Assembly: GCA_902631135.1 (NCBI GenBank)
Contig: CACOXL010000003.1
Location: forward strand, 1 to 55,717
Origin: an uncultured Pelagibacteraceae bacterium
Lineage (GTDB): Bacteria > Pseudomonadota > Alphaproteobacteria > Pelagibacterales > Pelagibacteraceae
Length of the DNA: 55,717 bases
Reading direction: 5' to 3'
Shown here: one piece after another, positions 25,146-34,531 of the stretch
Position numbering within the stretch: position 1 is the stretch's first letter
Layout: every line of letters begins with the position of its first letter
Program-made: the position numbers and the translations under genes
The notes under the pieces: model-generated
Database searches by the model: none
Told to the model about the DNA's origin: nothing
The model's input: the letters and a program-made list of their open reading frames with translations, nothing else

Positions 25146-25970
25146 ATGAGTAATACATATCAAATTTATCTTATTTCTGACTCTACAGGAGAAACTCTTG
25201 ATAGAATTTTTCTTGCTATAAAAGCACAGTTTAAAAATATCGAATATAAAATACACACCTGTTCTTTTACTAGAACAGAAAATCAAATATTTAAAATTTT
25301 ATCTGAAGCGGAAAAAGACTCAAATTCTATAATTTTGTATTCTATAGTGGATAGTAATTTAGCCAAATATCTTGCTAATACTAGTGATGATAAAAAGATT
25401 CCATGTTTTGGAGTTTTAGGAGACTTGATATTGAGTTTTTCTAAACTTTTAAATCAAAAAGCATCACATCAACCAAGTGGACAATATGCTTTGAATGACG
25501 AATATTATAAAAGAATTGAAGCAATACAGTTTACAATGAATCACGATGATGGAAATTTAACTAAAGAGATTGAGAAGTCGGACATTATTTTACTGGGTGT
25601 AAGCAGAACAAGCAAAACTCCAACATCAATTTATCTTGCTAATAAAGGATTTAAGACTTCAAATATTCCTTTGGTTAATGATAAATCAATTCCAGAGGTA
25701 TTAAAAGAAAATCCGCAAATTTCATGTGTTGTTGGTTTGAATACTGAACCAGAAAGACTTGCTGATATTAGAAAAAATAGAATGAACTCACTTAAAGAAA
25801 CAGAAAATAAATCTTATACTGACATTGAAAAAATAAAAAAAGAAGTTGATGAAGCAAAAAAAACATTTAAGAAATATCAATGGCCTTCGATTGACGTTAC
25901 TAGAAAATCAGTGGAAGAAACTGCAGCTTCAGTAATTAAGATATACGAAATATATAAACAAAATGGTTAA
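25146..25970 (+). CDS. ppsR: PPDK/PEP-synthase regulatory kinase-pyrophosphorylase (DUF299)
   Basis: This 274-residue protein belongs to the bifunctional family that inactivates pyruvate-phosphate dikinase or PEP synthase by ADP-dependent phosphorylation and reactivates it by phosphorolysis. The N-terminal SDSTGETLDRI motif and the P-loop GVSRTSKTPTSIYLANKG are diagnostic. Its position just right of oriC and before maf-aroE-coaE-dnaQ matches other alphaproteobacteria. Whether its target is PPDK or PEP synthase cannot be told from the window. It overlaps maf by 8 bases. Confidence 0.93.
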   Translation: MSNTYQIYLISDSTGETLDRIFLAIKAQFKNIEYKIHTCSFTRTENQIFKILSEAEKDSNSIILYSIVDSNLAKYLANTSDDKKIPCFGVLGDLILSFSKLLNQKASHQPSGQYALNDEYYKRIEAIQFTMNHDDGNLTKEIEKSDIILLGVSRTSKTPTSIYLANKGFKTSNIPLVNDKSIPEVLKENPQISCVVGLNTEPERLADIRKNRMNSLKETENKSYTDIEKIKKEVDEAKKTFKKYQWPSIDVTRKSVEETAASVIKIYEIYKQNG

Positions 25971-26547
25971 AATAATACTTGCTTCTAAAAGTAAAGTGAG
26001 AAAAGAAATACTTGATCAAAATAATATTACGAACAAAGTTGAACCTTCTCAAATAGATGAGGATGTCGTAAAAGACAGCTTAAAAAAAGAAAAAGCCTCT
26101 CCATCAATAATATCTAAAAATTTAGCCGAACTTAAGGCTAATAAAGTTAGTCAAAAATATCCTGACGAGATTGTTCTTGGTGCAGATAGTGTTATTGATT
26201 TAGATGGGCAAATAATATCAAAACCAAAAGATAGAAAAGAAGCCCTAAATATTCTTAAAAAACTTAATGGTAAAAGACATAATTTAGTCAGTTCAGTATG
26301 TATTTCTAAAAACGGAACAATGATTTGGAATTATACAGATAAAGCAGCACTAACAATGAAAAAAATGTCTGAAGAAGAGTTAAAAAAATATTTAGAAAAA
26401 ATAAGCGATGAAGCTTTATACGCATACAATGTTTATCAAATTGAAGGAGAGGGTAGATCTTTATTTTCAAAAATAGATGGAGATGAAGATACAATTATGG
26501 GACTGCCGGTTAAAAAAATCAAAGAATATTTGGACAATTATATATGA
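25963..26547 (+). CDS. maf: Maf-family nucleotide pyrophosphatase
   Basis: Maf proteins hydrolyse non-canonical or modified nucleoside triphosphates and limit their incorporation. The 194 residues have the N-terminal ILASKSKVRKEIL, the catalytic-site segment LGADSVIDLDGQIISKPKDRKEA, and YQIEGEGRSLFSKIDGDEDTIMGLP near the end. Start and stop overlap neighbours by 8 and 4 bases, so it is embedded in the ppsR-maf-aroE-coaE-dnaQ operon. Confidence 0.95.
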   Translation: MVKIILASKSKVRKEILDQNNITNKVEPSQIDEDVVKDSLKKEKASPSIISKNLAELKANKVSQKYPDEIVLGADSVIDLDGQIISKPKDRKEALNILKKLNGKRHNLVSSVCISKNGTMIWNYTDKAALTMKKMSEEELKKYLEKISDEALYAYNVYQIEGEGRSLFSKIDGDEDTIMGLPVKKIKEYLDNYI

Positions 26548-27335
26548 AAAAATACTTAGTAATTGGAAATCCAATAAATCATTCTTTGTCGCCTAAGCTT
26601 CACAACCACTGGTTAAAAGAAAATAATATTAATGCTGTTTATGATAAAAAAAAACTTGATGAAAATGATCTTAAAAATATTATTCTAGAAGTTAAAGAAC
26701 AAAAAATTAATGGTATTAATGTTACTGTTCCCTTTAAAAAATCAGTAATTCCACTTTTAGATGAATTAAGCACTGAAGCAAAAGATACTCAATCGGTTAA
26801 CACAATATATTTTAAAAACGGAAAGTTAATTGGTCATAATACCGATATAGATGGTTTCAAGTTAGCTATTAAAGCCTCAAAATTTGATGTAAGGGGGAAG
26901 AAAATTTTTATAATAGGTGCTGGTGGAGTGGTATCATCTATCATTTTTGCTCTAAGAAAAATGGGAGCATTAGAAATTACAATATCAAATAGAACTAAAA
27001 ATAAAGCCGAAGCTATAAAGAGGTTATTCGACGATTTAGCAATTGTTAAATGGGGAGAAGTACCTCATTTTGATATGGTAATTAATGCAACCAGTTTAGG
27101 CTTGAATAATAATGATGAACTTAATTTAGATTTTTCAAAAATTGAAAAAGAAAAGTTTTTTTATGATGTGATTTACAATCCAAAAGAAACGAATTTTTTG
27201 AAAAAAGCAAAGGCAAAAGGCAATAAAATAGAAAATGGAAGAAAAATGTTTATTTATCAGGCCGCCTCTGCTTTTAATATTTGGCATGATATTTATCCAA
27301 AAATTGATGATCAGTTAGATAAATTTTTAAATTGA
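26544..27335 (+). CDS. aroE: Shikimate dehydrogenase
   Basis: AroE reduces 3-dehydroshikimate to shikimate with NADPH in aromatic amino-acid synthesis. The 263-residue sequence shows NPINHSLSPKLHNHW, the catalytic Lys in NVTVPFKKSVIPLLD, the NTDIDGF substrate contact, and the nucleotide-binding GAGGVVSSI loop. It starts in an ATGA overlap with maf and overlaps coaE by one base with the preferred coaE start. Confidence 0.97.
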   Translation: MKKYLVIGNPINHSLSPKLHNHWLKENNINAVYDKKKLDENDLKNIILEVKEQKINGINVTVPFKKSVIPLLDELSTEAKDTQSVNTIYFKNGKLIGHNTDIDGFKLAIKASKFDVRGKKIFIIGAGGVVSSIIFALRKMGALEITISNRTKNKAEAIKRLFDDLAIVKWGEVPHFDMVINATSLGLNNNDELNLDFSKIEKEKFFYDVIYNPKETNFLKKAKAKGNKIENGRKMFIYQAASAFNIWHDIYPKIDDQLDKFLN

Positions 27336-27901
27336 TGAAAAGAATTGGAATTTTAGGAGATATTGGATCAGGCAAAAGTTATGTTGCTAAAAGCTTTGGA
27401 TATCCAGTTTTTAACGCTGATAAGGAAGTTTATAAATTATATAAAAAAGATAAAAATACTTTTTTTAAACTGAGAAAAATTTTACCAAAATATTTCATTA
27501 AATTTCCAATAGATAAATATAATATTATTAAAGCAATATTAGATAAGAAAAGTAATTTAAAAAAAATTACGAGAATTGTTCATTTGGAAATAAGAAAAAG
27601 TATGCATAGTTTTCTTAGAAAGAATAGAAATAAAAAAATAGTTGTTTTAGATATACCGCTTTTATTAGAAAATAAAATAAATAAAAAAAATGATATTCTT
27701 ATTTTTATTCAAGCTAAAAAATCTGATATTCTAAAAAATTTAAGAAAAAGGAAAAATTTTAATAAAAAAATATTTATAAAATTCAAAAAAATTCAACTAT
27801 CACTTGATTATAAAAAAAAAAGATCTCAATTTATAATCAAAAATGATTTTACTAAAAGAACAATTGTAAAAAACGTTAAAAATATTTTAAAACAAATATA
27901 A
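27335..27901 (+). CDS. coaE: Dephospho-CoA kinase
   Basis: CoaE phosphorylates dephospho-CoA, the last step of coenzyme A synthesis. The 188 residues begin KRIGILGDIGSGKSYVAKSFG, containing the P-loop. They continue with FNADKEVYKLYK and VLDIPLLLENK, the latter marking the substrate-binding region. The start is taken at ATG 27335, overlapping the aroE stop by one base; the ORF track uses the TTG one codon earlier. The C-terminal half is very Lys-rich, in line with the strong AT bias. Confidence 0.92.
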   Translation: MKRIGILGDIGSGKSYVAKSFGYPVFNADKEVYKLYKKDKNTFFKLRKILPKYFIKFPIDKYNIIKAILDKKSNLKKITRIVHLEIRKSMHSFLRKNRNKKIVVLDIPLLLENKINKKNDILIFIQAKKSDILKNLRKRKNFNKKIFIKFKKIQLSLDYKKKRSQFIIKNDFTKRTIVKNVKNILKQI

Positions 27902-27903
27902 TT

Positions 27904-28569
27904 ATGAAAGAAATAATACTTGATACTGAGACGACTGGTTTAAATGTAAGAGATGGACATAGAATTGTTGAAATAGGCTGTATAGAACTGGATAACCTGA
28001 TACCTACAAGAAATAATTTTCATTGTTATTTAAACCCAGAAAGAAAAGTGTCTGAAACTGCATTAAAAGTACATGGATATACAGATGAATTTTTATCTAA
28101 ACAAAAAAAATTCAAAGAGGTAGTTGATGATTTTTTATCATTTGTAAAAGATAAAAGATTGGTAATTCACAATGCAGAGTTTGATTTATCACATTTGAAT
28201 AATGAATTAAAGATAATGGGAAAAGAACCTTTAAACAATGAGATTGTTGACACTTTAACTATCGCAAGAGATAAATTTCCAGGATCTCAAATTAATTTAG
28301 ACTCGTTATGTAAAAGATATAGGATTGATAATTCAAAAAGAATTAAACATACAGCTCTTGTTGACTGTGAACTTTTGTCTAAAGTATACATAAATTTAAT
28401 TGATCAAAAAGAGCCAGTTTTAAATTTTAACAATCAAGAAATAAATAAATTTGAAACAAATGAAAAGAATGTTTCATATTTTAAAAAAATTATCAAAGCT
28501 TCTGATGAAGAAAAAAAAAGACATGAGAATTATCTTAAAACTATTTTAAAAAAGAATTATTTTAATTAA
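27904..28569 (+). CDS. dnaQ: DNA polymerase III epsilon subunit (proofreading exonuclease)
   Basis: DnaQ supplies the 3'-5' proofreading exonuclease of the replicase. The 221 residues carry the three DEDD motifs: LDTETTGL (Exo I), VIHNAEFDLSHLN (Exo II), and KHTALVDCELLSKVY (Exo III with the His and Asp). A C-terminal tail for alpha-subunit binding follows. It ends the rightward operon from the origin. The 3' end overlaps convergent secB by 8 bases. Confidence 0.96.
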   Translation: MKEIILDTETTGLNVRDGHRIVEIGCIELDNLIPTRNNFHCYLNPERKVSETALKVHGYTDEFLSKQKKFKEVVDDFLSFVKDKRLVIHNAEFDLSHLNNELKIMGKEPLNNEIVDTLTIARDKFPGSQINLDSLCKRYRIDNSKRIKHTALVDCELLSKVYINLIDQKEPVLNFNNQEINKFETNEKNVSYFKKIIKASDEEKKRHENYLKTILKKNYFN

Positions 28570-28993
28570 ATCTTTGACTATAAAGTTTTTCAAAATCAAT
28601 TTTTTTTTCAAATTTGACCTCAGGAAAGCCAGAATTATGTAGTAAATTTAGAAATGAAGTCTCAATATTAGGATAGATTTCTTTTTGCACATCACAAAGA
28701 ATTATTTTTTCAATTTCTTTTTTTTCTTTTACATCTTCATTCACCTTTATTACTGTTGAAAAAACTATTTCAAAATAAGATTTTTTATTAGTTTGTTCTT
28801 TATCCTCATATTTAAGAGTGGTATTTATCTCAACTAATTTATTCTTTAACGGTTGAGAGTTTATGTCGATGTTTAATTGATATTTTGCTATATTTTTTTT
28901 TACAAACAAAAAAGTTTCAATGTCAGGAGTTTCACTAGACATATCTTTTATATATTTTGTTAAAATTTTATATTTTTCTGTTTTTGTCATCAT
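28562..28993 (-). CDS. secB: Protein-export chaperone SecB
   Basis: SecB holds preproteins unfolded and passes them to SecA. The 143-residue sequence follows the family: YIKDMSSETPDIETFLF, the beta-sheet core KNKLVEINTTLKYEDK and EIVFSTVIKV, and the C-terminal region LCDVQKEIYPNIETSFLNLLHNSGFPEVKF. Position beside dnaQ and fxsA is the usual alphaproteobacterial order. I take the start at ATG 28993 (MMTKTEKYKI) rather than 29011, since the conserved sequence begins there. It overlaps fxsA by 26 bases. Confidence 0.92.
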   Translation of the reverse strand: MMTKTEKYKILTKYIKDMSSETPDIETFLFVKKNIAKYQLNIDINSQPLKNKLVEINTTLKYEDKEQTNKKSYFEIVFSTVIKVNEDVKEKKEIEKIILCDVQKEIYPNIETSFLNLLHNSGFPEVKFEKKIDFEKLYSQRFN

Positions 28994-29393
28994 CGATATC
29001 TTCAAATTCACCCTCTATATAGGGTTTTTTTGTAGTTGTCTCTTTTTTAAATTTTTTTAAAAATTTTCCCAAAAGTATTTTTCTTGAAAATGGAAATAAT
29101 AACAAAAACCCTAATGTATCTGTAGCAAAACCAGGTATTATTAACATCACAGCAGCAAGTGCAATCGTAGCACCAGAAATTATTTCATAAGTCGGTAATT
29201 CATTTTTAACTAATTGTGAGAAACCAGATCTCAAAGTATTCAAGCCTTCATATCGTGCATAAATTACACCCACGATAGCTGTAATGAATATTAAGGAAAT
29301 GGTGTTAAATGCTCCAATTTGACCACCTATCTTAATAAATAGATAAATTTCAATAATTGGAACTAAAATAATGCCTAAAAGAACTGTGTTCAT
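28968..29393 (-). CDS. fxsA: FxsA family membrane protein
   Basis: The 141-residue protein has about three to four hydrophobic segments: LLGIILVPIIEIYLFIKIGGQIG at the N-terminus, FNTISLIFITAIVGVIYAR, then ATIALAAVMLIIPGFATDTLGFLLLFP, a stretch diagnostic for FxsA. The C-terminus is charged and cytoplasmic. FxsA of E. coli affects exclusion of phage T7; its general role is unclear. The neighbours secB (overlapping) and the divergent Tim44-like gene match the alphaproteobacterial synteny. Confidence 0.92.
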   Translation of the reverse strand: MNTVLLGIILVPIIEIYLFIKIGGQIGAFNTISLIFITAIVGVIYARYEGLNTLRSGFSQLVKNELPTYEIISGATIALAAVMLIIPGFATDTLGFLLLFPFSRKILLGKFLKKFKKETTTKKPYIEGEFEDIDDDKNRKI

Positions 29394-29451
29394 TTGTCTT
29401 TAATGTAATTGTTAGTTGAAATTATTCAACATTGTAATTAAGTTATAATTT

Positions 29452-30048
29452 ATGAACTATAGTTTTGAGTACATAGATATAATTTTGCTTGCAATGATTG
29501 CAGGTTTTATTTTTTTAAGATTAAGAGGAATCCTTGGAAAAAGAACAGGATTTGAAGGAAAATCGGCACCTCAGTTTCAAGAAATTTTAAAAAATGTAGA
29601 TACAAAAATTAAAAAAGAACAAAATCTGAATTTTGATGAAGTTGCTCAAAAAGATTTTTTAAAAGGCGCTAAAATAGCCTACGAAACTATTATTACAGAC
29701 TTCAGTGATGACGACAATAAACTTGTAAAAAGTAAACCTTTGTTAAGTCAAAAAATACAAGAACAATTTAATCAAGCTTTAAAAGAGAGAAGTAATAAAG
29801 GTCATTTTGCAGAAATTACTTTCATTGGTGTTAATTCAGCAGATATTAAGGAACATAAAAAAACAAATAATTTACTTCAAGTGACCGTAGACTTTGTTGG
29901 TGAAGTAATAACTTGTATAAGAGACAAGGATAAAAAAATTATATCTGGTGATCCAGAAAAAATAAAAAAAATTTATGATACTTGGGTCTTTTCAAGAGAT
30001 ATGAGATCTAATAACCCGAATTGGCAATTAGTAGATATTTTAACATAA
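29452..30048 (+). CDS. Tim44-like domain membrane-anchored protein
   Basis: The 198-residue protein has an N-terminal membrane anchor (IDIILLAMIAGFIFLRLRGILGKRTG). A Tim44-like domain follows, with FLKGAKIAYETIITDFSDDD and a C-terminal sheet including EITFIGVNSADI and NNLLQVTVDFVGEVITCIRD. Alphaproteobacterial relatives are the bacterial ancestors of mitochondrial Tim44 and are placed beside secB and fxsA as here. A role in envelope protein handling is inferred. The next gene begins directly at its stop. Confidence 0.9.
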   Translation: MNYSFEYIDIILLAMIAGFIFLRLRGILGKRTGFEGKSAPQFQEILKNVDTKIKKEQNLNFDEVAQKDFLKGAKIAYETIITDFSDDDNKLVKSKPLLSQKIQEQFNQALKERSNKGHFAEITFIGVNSADIKEHKKTNNLLQVTVDFVGEVITCIRDKDKKIISGDPEKIKKIYDTWVFSRDMRSNNPNWQLVDILT

Positions 30049-30462
30049 TTGAGCAATAAAATTTCAGATAAAGATAAAAAAGATTGGGAAGATTTTTTAT
30101 CTAAAAATGAAAGTTTGCCCGATAAAGATTCCAAGTATACTAAAAAGGAAATAATAAAAACTCAAAAATTTGATTTGCATGGTTATTCTTTGGAAGAAGC
30201 GAATAGTAAAGTAGAGAGTTTAATTAATGATTCTTATAAAAAAGGCATCAAAAAATTAGTCATAATTACAGGAAAAGGACTTCATTCAGAAAATGAAAGG
30301 AACCCTTATGTTTCAAAAAATCTTGGTATATTAAAATTTTCTGTACCAGACTATATTAAAAAAAATTCTGAATTAATGAACAAAATCTTAAATATTTCTG
30401 ACGCAGAAATAGAAGACGGTGGAAGTGGTGCTTTCTATATTTTTTTAAAAAAAAAATTATAA
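30049..30462 (+). CDS. Smr-domain protein
   Basis: The 137-residue protein has a C-terminal Smr domain (about 40-135) with the LDLHG-type motif [16 protein letters not shown] and the GKGLHS loop for nucleic-acid binding. Smr domains act as structure-specific or RNA endonucleases, including on stalled-ribosome mRNA. The start is TTG 30049, directly after the TAA of the Tim44-like gene. The N-terminus ([20 protein letters not shown]) is charged and matches the family in alphaproteobacteria. Its end overlaps convergent hslU by 6 bases. Confidence 0.9.
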   Translation: MSNKISDKDKKDWEDFLSKNESLPDKDSKYTKKEIIKTQKFDLHGYSLEEANSKVESLINDSYKKGIKKLVIITGKGLHSENERNPYVSKNLGILKFSVPDYIKKNSELMNKILNISDAEIEDGGSGAFYIFLKKKL

Positions 30463-31830
30463 AATAAATTTTGAAAGATCAGTATCTTTTACTAAATTAT
30501 CAAGATTTTTAGAAATATATTCCTTGTTAATAATAATTTTTTCTCCAGATCTGTCAGTTGCAGTAAAACTTATATCATCTAATATTTTTTCAATTATCGT
30601 ATGTAATCTTCTTGCACCAATATTTTCAACTGTTGCATTTACTTCTGAAGCTATTTTTGCGATAGTATCAATTCCATCCTCTGAAAACTCTAAGTCGACA
30701 TTTTCAGTTTTTAATAATGCTACATACTGTTTAATCAAACTATAATCAGGTTCTTTTAAAATTCTTTTAAAATCATCACTTGTAAGAGCTTCTAACTCAA
30801 CTCTAATCGGTAATCTTCCTTGTAGTTCTGGTAATAGATCAGATGGTTTCGCTAGTTGAAATGCACCTGATGCAATAAATAATATATGATCTGTTTTAAT
30901 TGGACCATATTTTGTATTTACAGTTGTTCCCTCAATTAAAGGTAATAAATCTCTTTGAACTCCTTCTCTAGAAACATCACCGCCAACTCTATCGGTCCTT
31001 CCAGAAATTTTATCAATTTCATCTAAAAAAACTATTCCATTATTTTCGGTCGATGTCTTTGCGGCTTTAATGATCTTGTCTTGTTCAATTAATTTATCAG
31101 ACTCGTCATTTAATAAAATTTCATGAGATTCTTTCACTGTCATTTTTTTCTTTTTTTCTTTTGCGCCCATAGATTTACCAAGCATTTCTCCAATGTTTAT
31201 CATACCAACATTAGCCCCTGGCATCCCTGGTATCTCAAATGATGTGCCACTTCCCCCTGTATCACTTACCGCAATTTCAATTTCATTATCATCTAGATCA
31301 CCATTTCTTAATCTTTTTCTAAAACTTTCTCTTGTTGCTAAACTTGCTTTTTTTCCAACAAGTGCATCTAAAACTTTTTCTTCAGCTAACTTTTGCGCTT
31401 TAGCATATACTTCTTTTCTTTTTTTAACTTTTTCCATTGAAATAGCTATTTCAATTAGATCTCTTATAATTTGTTCAACATCTCTTCCAACATAACCAAC
31501 TTCTGTAAATCTTGTGGCTTCAACTTTCACGAAAGGTGCTTCAGCTAATTTTGATAATCTCCTTGAAATTTCTGTTTTTCCAACACCAGTTGGTCCTATC
31601 ATTAAAATATTTTTTGGAAGAACTTCATTTTTCATTTCACCCATTAAGGCTTGTCTTCTCCATCTATTTCTTAATGCAACTGCTACTGCTTTTTTCGCTT
31701 TATTTTGTCCTACAACAAATCTATCAAGCTCAGAAACTATTTCTCTAGGTGAAAGTGAGCTGCCTATTGAAGACTCTGAATTTTGATTTTTTTCTTTTGG
31801 ATGTAGTTTTGTAACGTTTGAATTATCCAT
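30457..31830 (-). CDS. hslU: ATP-dependent protease ATPase subunit HslU
   Basis: HslU is the AAA+ unfoldase of the HslUV (ClpQY) protease. The 457 residues include the [33 protein letters not shown] leader, Walker [15 protein letters not shown], the [23 protein letters not shown] pore region, Walker [13 protein letters not shown] and sensor 2 [13 protein letters not shown]. It ends in LSKFIL, the tail that docks into HslV. It is downstream of hslV with a one-base overlap. Confidence 0.98.
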   Translation of the reverse strand: MDNSNVTKLHPKEKNQNSESSIGSSLSPREIVSELDRFVVGQNKAKKAVAVALRNRWRRQALMGEMKNEVLPKNILMIGPTGVGKTEISRRLSKLAEAPFVKVEATRFTEVGYVGRDVEQIIRDLIEIAISMEKVKKRKEVYAKAQKLAEEKVLDALVGKKASLATRESFRKRLRNGDLDDNEIEIAVSDTGGSGTSFEIPGMPGANVGMINIGEMLGKSMGAKEKKKKMTVKESHEILLNDESDKLIEQDKIIKAAKTSTENNGIVFLDEIDKISGRTDRVGGDVSREGVQRDLLPLIEGTTVNTKYGPIKTDHILFIASGAFQLAKPSDLLPELQGRLPIRVELEALTSDDFKRILKEPDYSLIKQYVALLKTENVDLEFSEDGIDTIAKIASEVNATVENIGARRLHTIIEKILDDISFTATDRSGEKIIINKEYISKNLDNLVKDTDLSKFIL

Positions 31831-32345
31831 TATATTTTTTCAATTTTAACATTATTATTTGTAAACACACATATTTCAGCTGCTACCTCTATTGCTTTTT
31901 TTGCAAGTTGTTCTGCGTTCATTTCTGTTCCCATCAAAACTTTTCCAGCTGCTAACGCATAGTTGCCACCAGAACCAATTCCAATAACATCACCCTCTGG
32001 TTCTAGAACATCTCCAGTACCAGAAATGATATAACTGTTTTCTTTGTCACCCACAGCCATTAATGCCTCAAGTCTTCTTAAATATTTATCTGTTCTCCAG
32101 TCTTTTGCTAGCTCAACAGCTGCTCTCGATAAGTTACCTGCATGTTTCTCTAATTTTGCCTCAAGTCTTTCAAACAATGTAAGTGCATCTGCTGTAGATC
32201 CTGCAAATCCTGCAACAACACCTCTTTTTTCAATTTTTCTAACTTTAGAAGCAGTGCTTTTAACAACAGTGTTTCCCATACTAACTTGGCCATCACCTGC
32301 TACAACTACTTCATTATTTTTTCTTACTAATACAATTGTTGTCAT
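31830..32345 (-). CDS. hslV: ATP-dependent protease proteolytic subunit HslV
   Basis: HslV is the threonine-protease dodecamer of HslUV. The 171-residue product has the catalytic Thr directly after the initiator Met ([24 protein letters not shown]), the [17 protein letters not shown] segment, and [12 protein letters not shown]. Length is typical. It heads the hslVU unit. The 91-base gap upstream separates it from divergent hisB and must carry both promoters. Confidence 0.98.
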   Translation of the reverse strand: MTTIVLVRKNNEVVVAGDGQVSMGNTVVKSTASKVRKIEKRGVVAGFAGSTADALTLFERLEAKLEKHAGNLSRAAVELAKDWRTDKYLRRLEALMAVGDKENSYIISGTGDVLEPEGDVIGIGSGGNYALAAGKVLMGTEMNAEQLAKKAIEVAAEICVFTNNNVKIEKI

Positions 32346-32367
32346 AGCTTATAAATGGATATTATTT

Positions 32368-32397
32368 TTGATAGTTCAAGCCCAGGTTTAGTATTAT
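32368..32397 (+). promoter_or_regulatory. Possible sigma-70 promoter of the his operon
   Basis: TTGATA, an 18-base spacer and TATTAT resemble the housekeeping -35 and -10 boxes, 40 bases before the hisB ATG. A second candidate, TTGCCA-N17-TATACC, lies just downstream. In DNA this AT-rich, chance matches are common, so the site is only suggestive. Confidence 0.35.
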
Positions 32398-32436
32398 TGC
32401 CATAATTGAATAATATATGTATACCTGTTTTTAATT

Positions 32437-33027
32437 ATGAAGCGCAAAGGTAAAATAAGCAGAAAAACTAAAGAGACCAGCATCAGTGTTGATCTTAATA
32501 TTGATGGTAAAGGAAAGTATAAAATAGATACTGGTATAGGCTTTCTTAATCATATGTTAGAGCAATTATCTAAACATTCCTCTATTGATATGAACATAAA
32601 AGCTAAAGGTGATACCCATATTGATTTACATCACACTACTGAAGACACAGGTATTGCTATTGGTGAGGCATTAAAAAAAGCTTCAAAAAAATTTATTGGA
32701 ATTAGAAGATATGCACATGCAATGATTCCTATGGACGAAACATTAACAAGAGTAGCTATTGATGTTTCTAATAGACCTTATTTAATTTGGAAGGTTAAGC
32801 TTAAAGTAGAAAAGCTCGGTGAAATGGATACAGAATTATTTAAAGAGTGGTTTCAAGCTTTCTCGCAAGCAGCTGGAATTACCTTGCACGTTGAAAATAT
32901 TTATGGTGACAATAGTCACCACATTATTGAGTCTTGTTTTAAAGGATTAGCAAGATCATTAAGAACAGCATTGGAAATGGACCCCAGGAATAAGAAATCA
33001 ATTCCTTCTACCAAAGGTTCTTTATAA
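32437..33027 (+). CDS. hisB: Imidazoleglycerol-phosphate dehydratase
   Basis: HisB dehydrates imidazoleglycerol phosphate in histidine synthesis. The 196 residues show the manganese-binding motifs [30 protein letters not shown] and [20 protein letters not shown], a two-fold repeat of His-rich segments. It is the monofunctional form without the phosphatase domain of E. coli HisB. It heads the operon hisB-hisH-lipoprotein-hisA-hisF-hisE. Confidence 0.98.
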   Translation: MKRKGKISRKTKETSISVDLNIDGKGKYKIDTGIGFLNHMLEQLSKHSSIDMNIKAKGDTHIDLHHTTEDTGIAIGEALKKASKKFIGIRRYAHAMIPMDETLTRVAIDVSNRPYLIWKVKLKVEKLGEMDTELFKEWFQAFSQAAGITLHVENIYGDNSHHIIESCFKGLARSLRTALEMDPRNKKSIPSTKGSL

Positions 33028-33032
33028 GTTTA

Positions 33033-33659
33033 ATGAACGTTACAATTGTTGATTATAATTCGGGCAATATAAGCTCGGTAATAAACTCTTTTAAAGAAGT
33101 TGCTCAAGATAAAGTAAGTATAGAAGTAACTTCAGATTTAAATAAGATAAAATCGAGTGACAAAGTAGTTTTGCCAGGGCAGGGCTCATTTAAAAGCTGT
33201 GTAGATGCTTTAAATAAAATTAATGGTCTTACAGACACATTAAATGAATTTGCAATAACTTACAAAAAACCTCTTCTTGGAATTTGTGTAGGTTTACAGA
33301 TGTTCGCGGATATTGGTTACGAAGAAACTGAAACTAAAGGTTTGGGTTGGATTTCAGGTAAAGTTTCTAAAATAGACAATCAAAATGGCAAATATAAACT
33401 TCCTCATATTGGCTGGAACGAAATCAAAATTATTAAGGAAAGCAAAATCTTTCAAAATATAAGAAATAACTCTCACATGTATTTTGTCCATAGTTATGAA
33501 TTTATTCCAAATGATAAAAATGTAATTTCAGCAACAACAGATTATTCCTCAAATATTGTTTGTTCTATTGAAAAAGAAAATATTTTTGGAACACAATTTC
33601 ATCCAGAAAAAAGTGACAAAATAGGACTTAAAATAATTGATAATTTTATTAACTTATAA
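33033..33659 (+). CDS. hisH: Imidazole glycerol phosphate synthase, glutaminase subunit
   Basis: HisH hydrolyses glutamine and channels ammonia to HisF. The 208-residue sequence has NVTIVDYNSGNISSV, the oxyanion PGQGSF, the nucleophilic Cys in GICVGLQMF, and the His-Glu pair in GTQFHPEKS. It follows hisB by 5 bases. Its partner hisF lies three genes downstream, with a small lipoprotein gene and hisA in between. Confidence 0.97.
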   Translation: MNVTIVDYNSGNISSVINSFKEVAQDKVSIEVTSDLNKIKSSDKVVLPGQGSFKSCVDALNKINGLTDTLNEFAITYKKPLLGICVGLQMFADIGYEETETKGLGWISGKVSKIDNQNGKYKLPHIGWNEIKIIKESKIFQNIRNNSHMYFVHSYEFIPNDKNVISATTDYSSNIVCSIEKENIFGTQFHPEKSDKIGLKIIDNFINL

Positions 33660-33663
33660 AATA

Positions 33664-33813
33664 ATGAAAACTAATTTCTTGATTCTAGTGTTATTAATTT
33701 TAAGTGCTTGTCAAAATATAGAAAATGGAAAGAAAATTACTTTTCCTAAAAAAGAGAAAGAAAACAACATTAATATGAATGCAACAATATCAGAAATAGA
33801 TATAAAAAATTAA
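33664..33813 (+). CDS. Small lipoprotein (49 aa) inside the his operon
   Basis: This ORF is too short for the supplied track. ATG 33664 to TAA 33813 encodes MKTNFLILVLLILSACQNIE followed by a polar, Lys/Glu/Asn-rich tail of about 30 residues. It has a basic start, a hydrophobic core and the lipobox LSAC, so the mature product would be a 34-residue lipoprotein starting at Cys16. It fits the hisH-hisA gap with 4 bases before and 1 base after, the spacing of a translated operon gene. I recognise no family and no reason for its place in a histidine operon. Confidence 0.75.
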   Translation: MKTNFLILVLLILSACQNIENGKKITFPKKEKENNINMNATISEIDIKN

Positions 33814-33814
33814 A

Positions 33815-34531
33815 ATGAAAATATTTCCTGCGATAGATATTAAAGATAAAAAGTGTGTAAGATTAGTTAAGGGAGATTTTGATAAAAAAACTGAATATGA
33901 AATGTCTCCACTTGAACAAGCTAGAAAATACAGAGATTATGGTTTTAAAAATTTACATATAGTTGATTTAGATGGAGCTTTAACTGGTGAAGCTGTTAAT
34001 CAAGATATTATCAAAGACATAGTTGTTAAATTTGATCTTAAAGTGGAAATAGGTGGTGGTATTAGAAATCTTGATAATATTCAAAAATATATTGATGTTG
34101 GTGCTGAAAAAATAATTTTAGGAAGTGCTGCAATAAAGGATAAAAATTTTTTAAAAGAAGCATGTGAAAAATTTCCTGATAAAATAGCTTTAGGTTTAGA
34201 TTCTAAAGATGGATATTTGTCAGTATCTGGATGGAAAGAAAAATCTAATCTAATGATGCTAGATTATTTAAAGGAAGTTAATGACTATGGTGTAAGTAGA
34301 TTGATTTATACTGATATTAATAGAGATGGTATGAAACAAAGCCCAAATTTTGATGAAACATTAAAAGTTGCAGAGATATCTAATTGTCCTGTGATTATAT
34401 CTGGCGGGGTTTCATCAATAGATGACATTAAAAAAGCAAAGAATTTAAAAAATGTTGAAGGTATAATAGTTGGTAAAGCTATTTATGATGGTGATATCAA
34501 ATTAGAAGAATTAGTAAAAGAAGATGCTTAA
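33815..34531 (+). CDS. hisA: HisA isomerase (ProFAR isomerase)
   Basis: HisA isomerises ProFAR to PRFAR, a half-barrel-duplicated TIM barrel. The 238 residues include [19 protein letters not shown] with the catalytic Asp, the VEIGGGIRN phosphate loop, YTDINRDGM with the second catalytic Asp, and [11 protein letters not shown]. It starts one base after the small lipoprotein gene and overlaps hisF by 8 bases. Confidence 0.98.
   Translation: MKIFPAIDIKDKKCVRLVKGDFDKKTEYEMSPLEQARKYRDYGFKNLHIVDLDGALTGEAVNQDIIKDIVVKFDLKVEIGGGIRNLDNIQKYIDVGAEKIILGSAAIKDKNFLKEACEKFPDKIALGLDSKDGYLSVSGWKEKSNLMMLDYLKEVNDYGVSRLIYTDINRDGMKQSPNFDETLKVAEISNCPVIISGGVSSIDDIKKAKNLKNVEGIIVGKAIYDGDIKLEELVKEDA

Noticed and set aside
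31193-31786. Plus-strand ORFs of 78-100 aa over hslU
   Set aside because: They are antisense shadows of a highly conserved gene, with no motif and no ribosome binding site.
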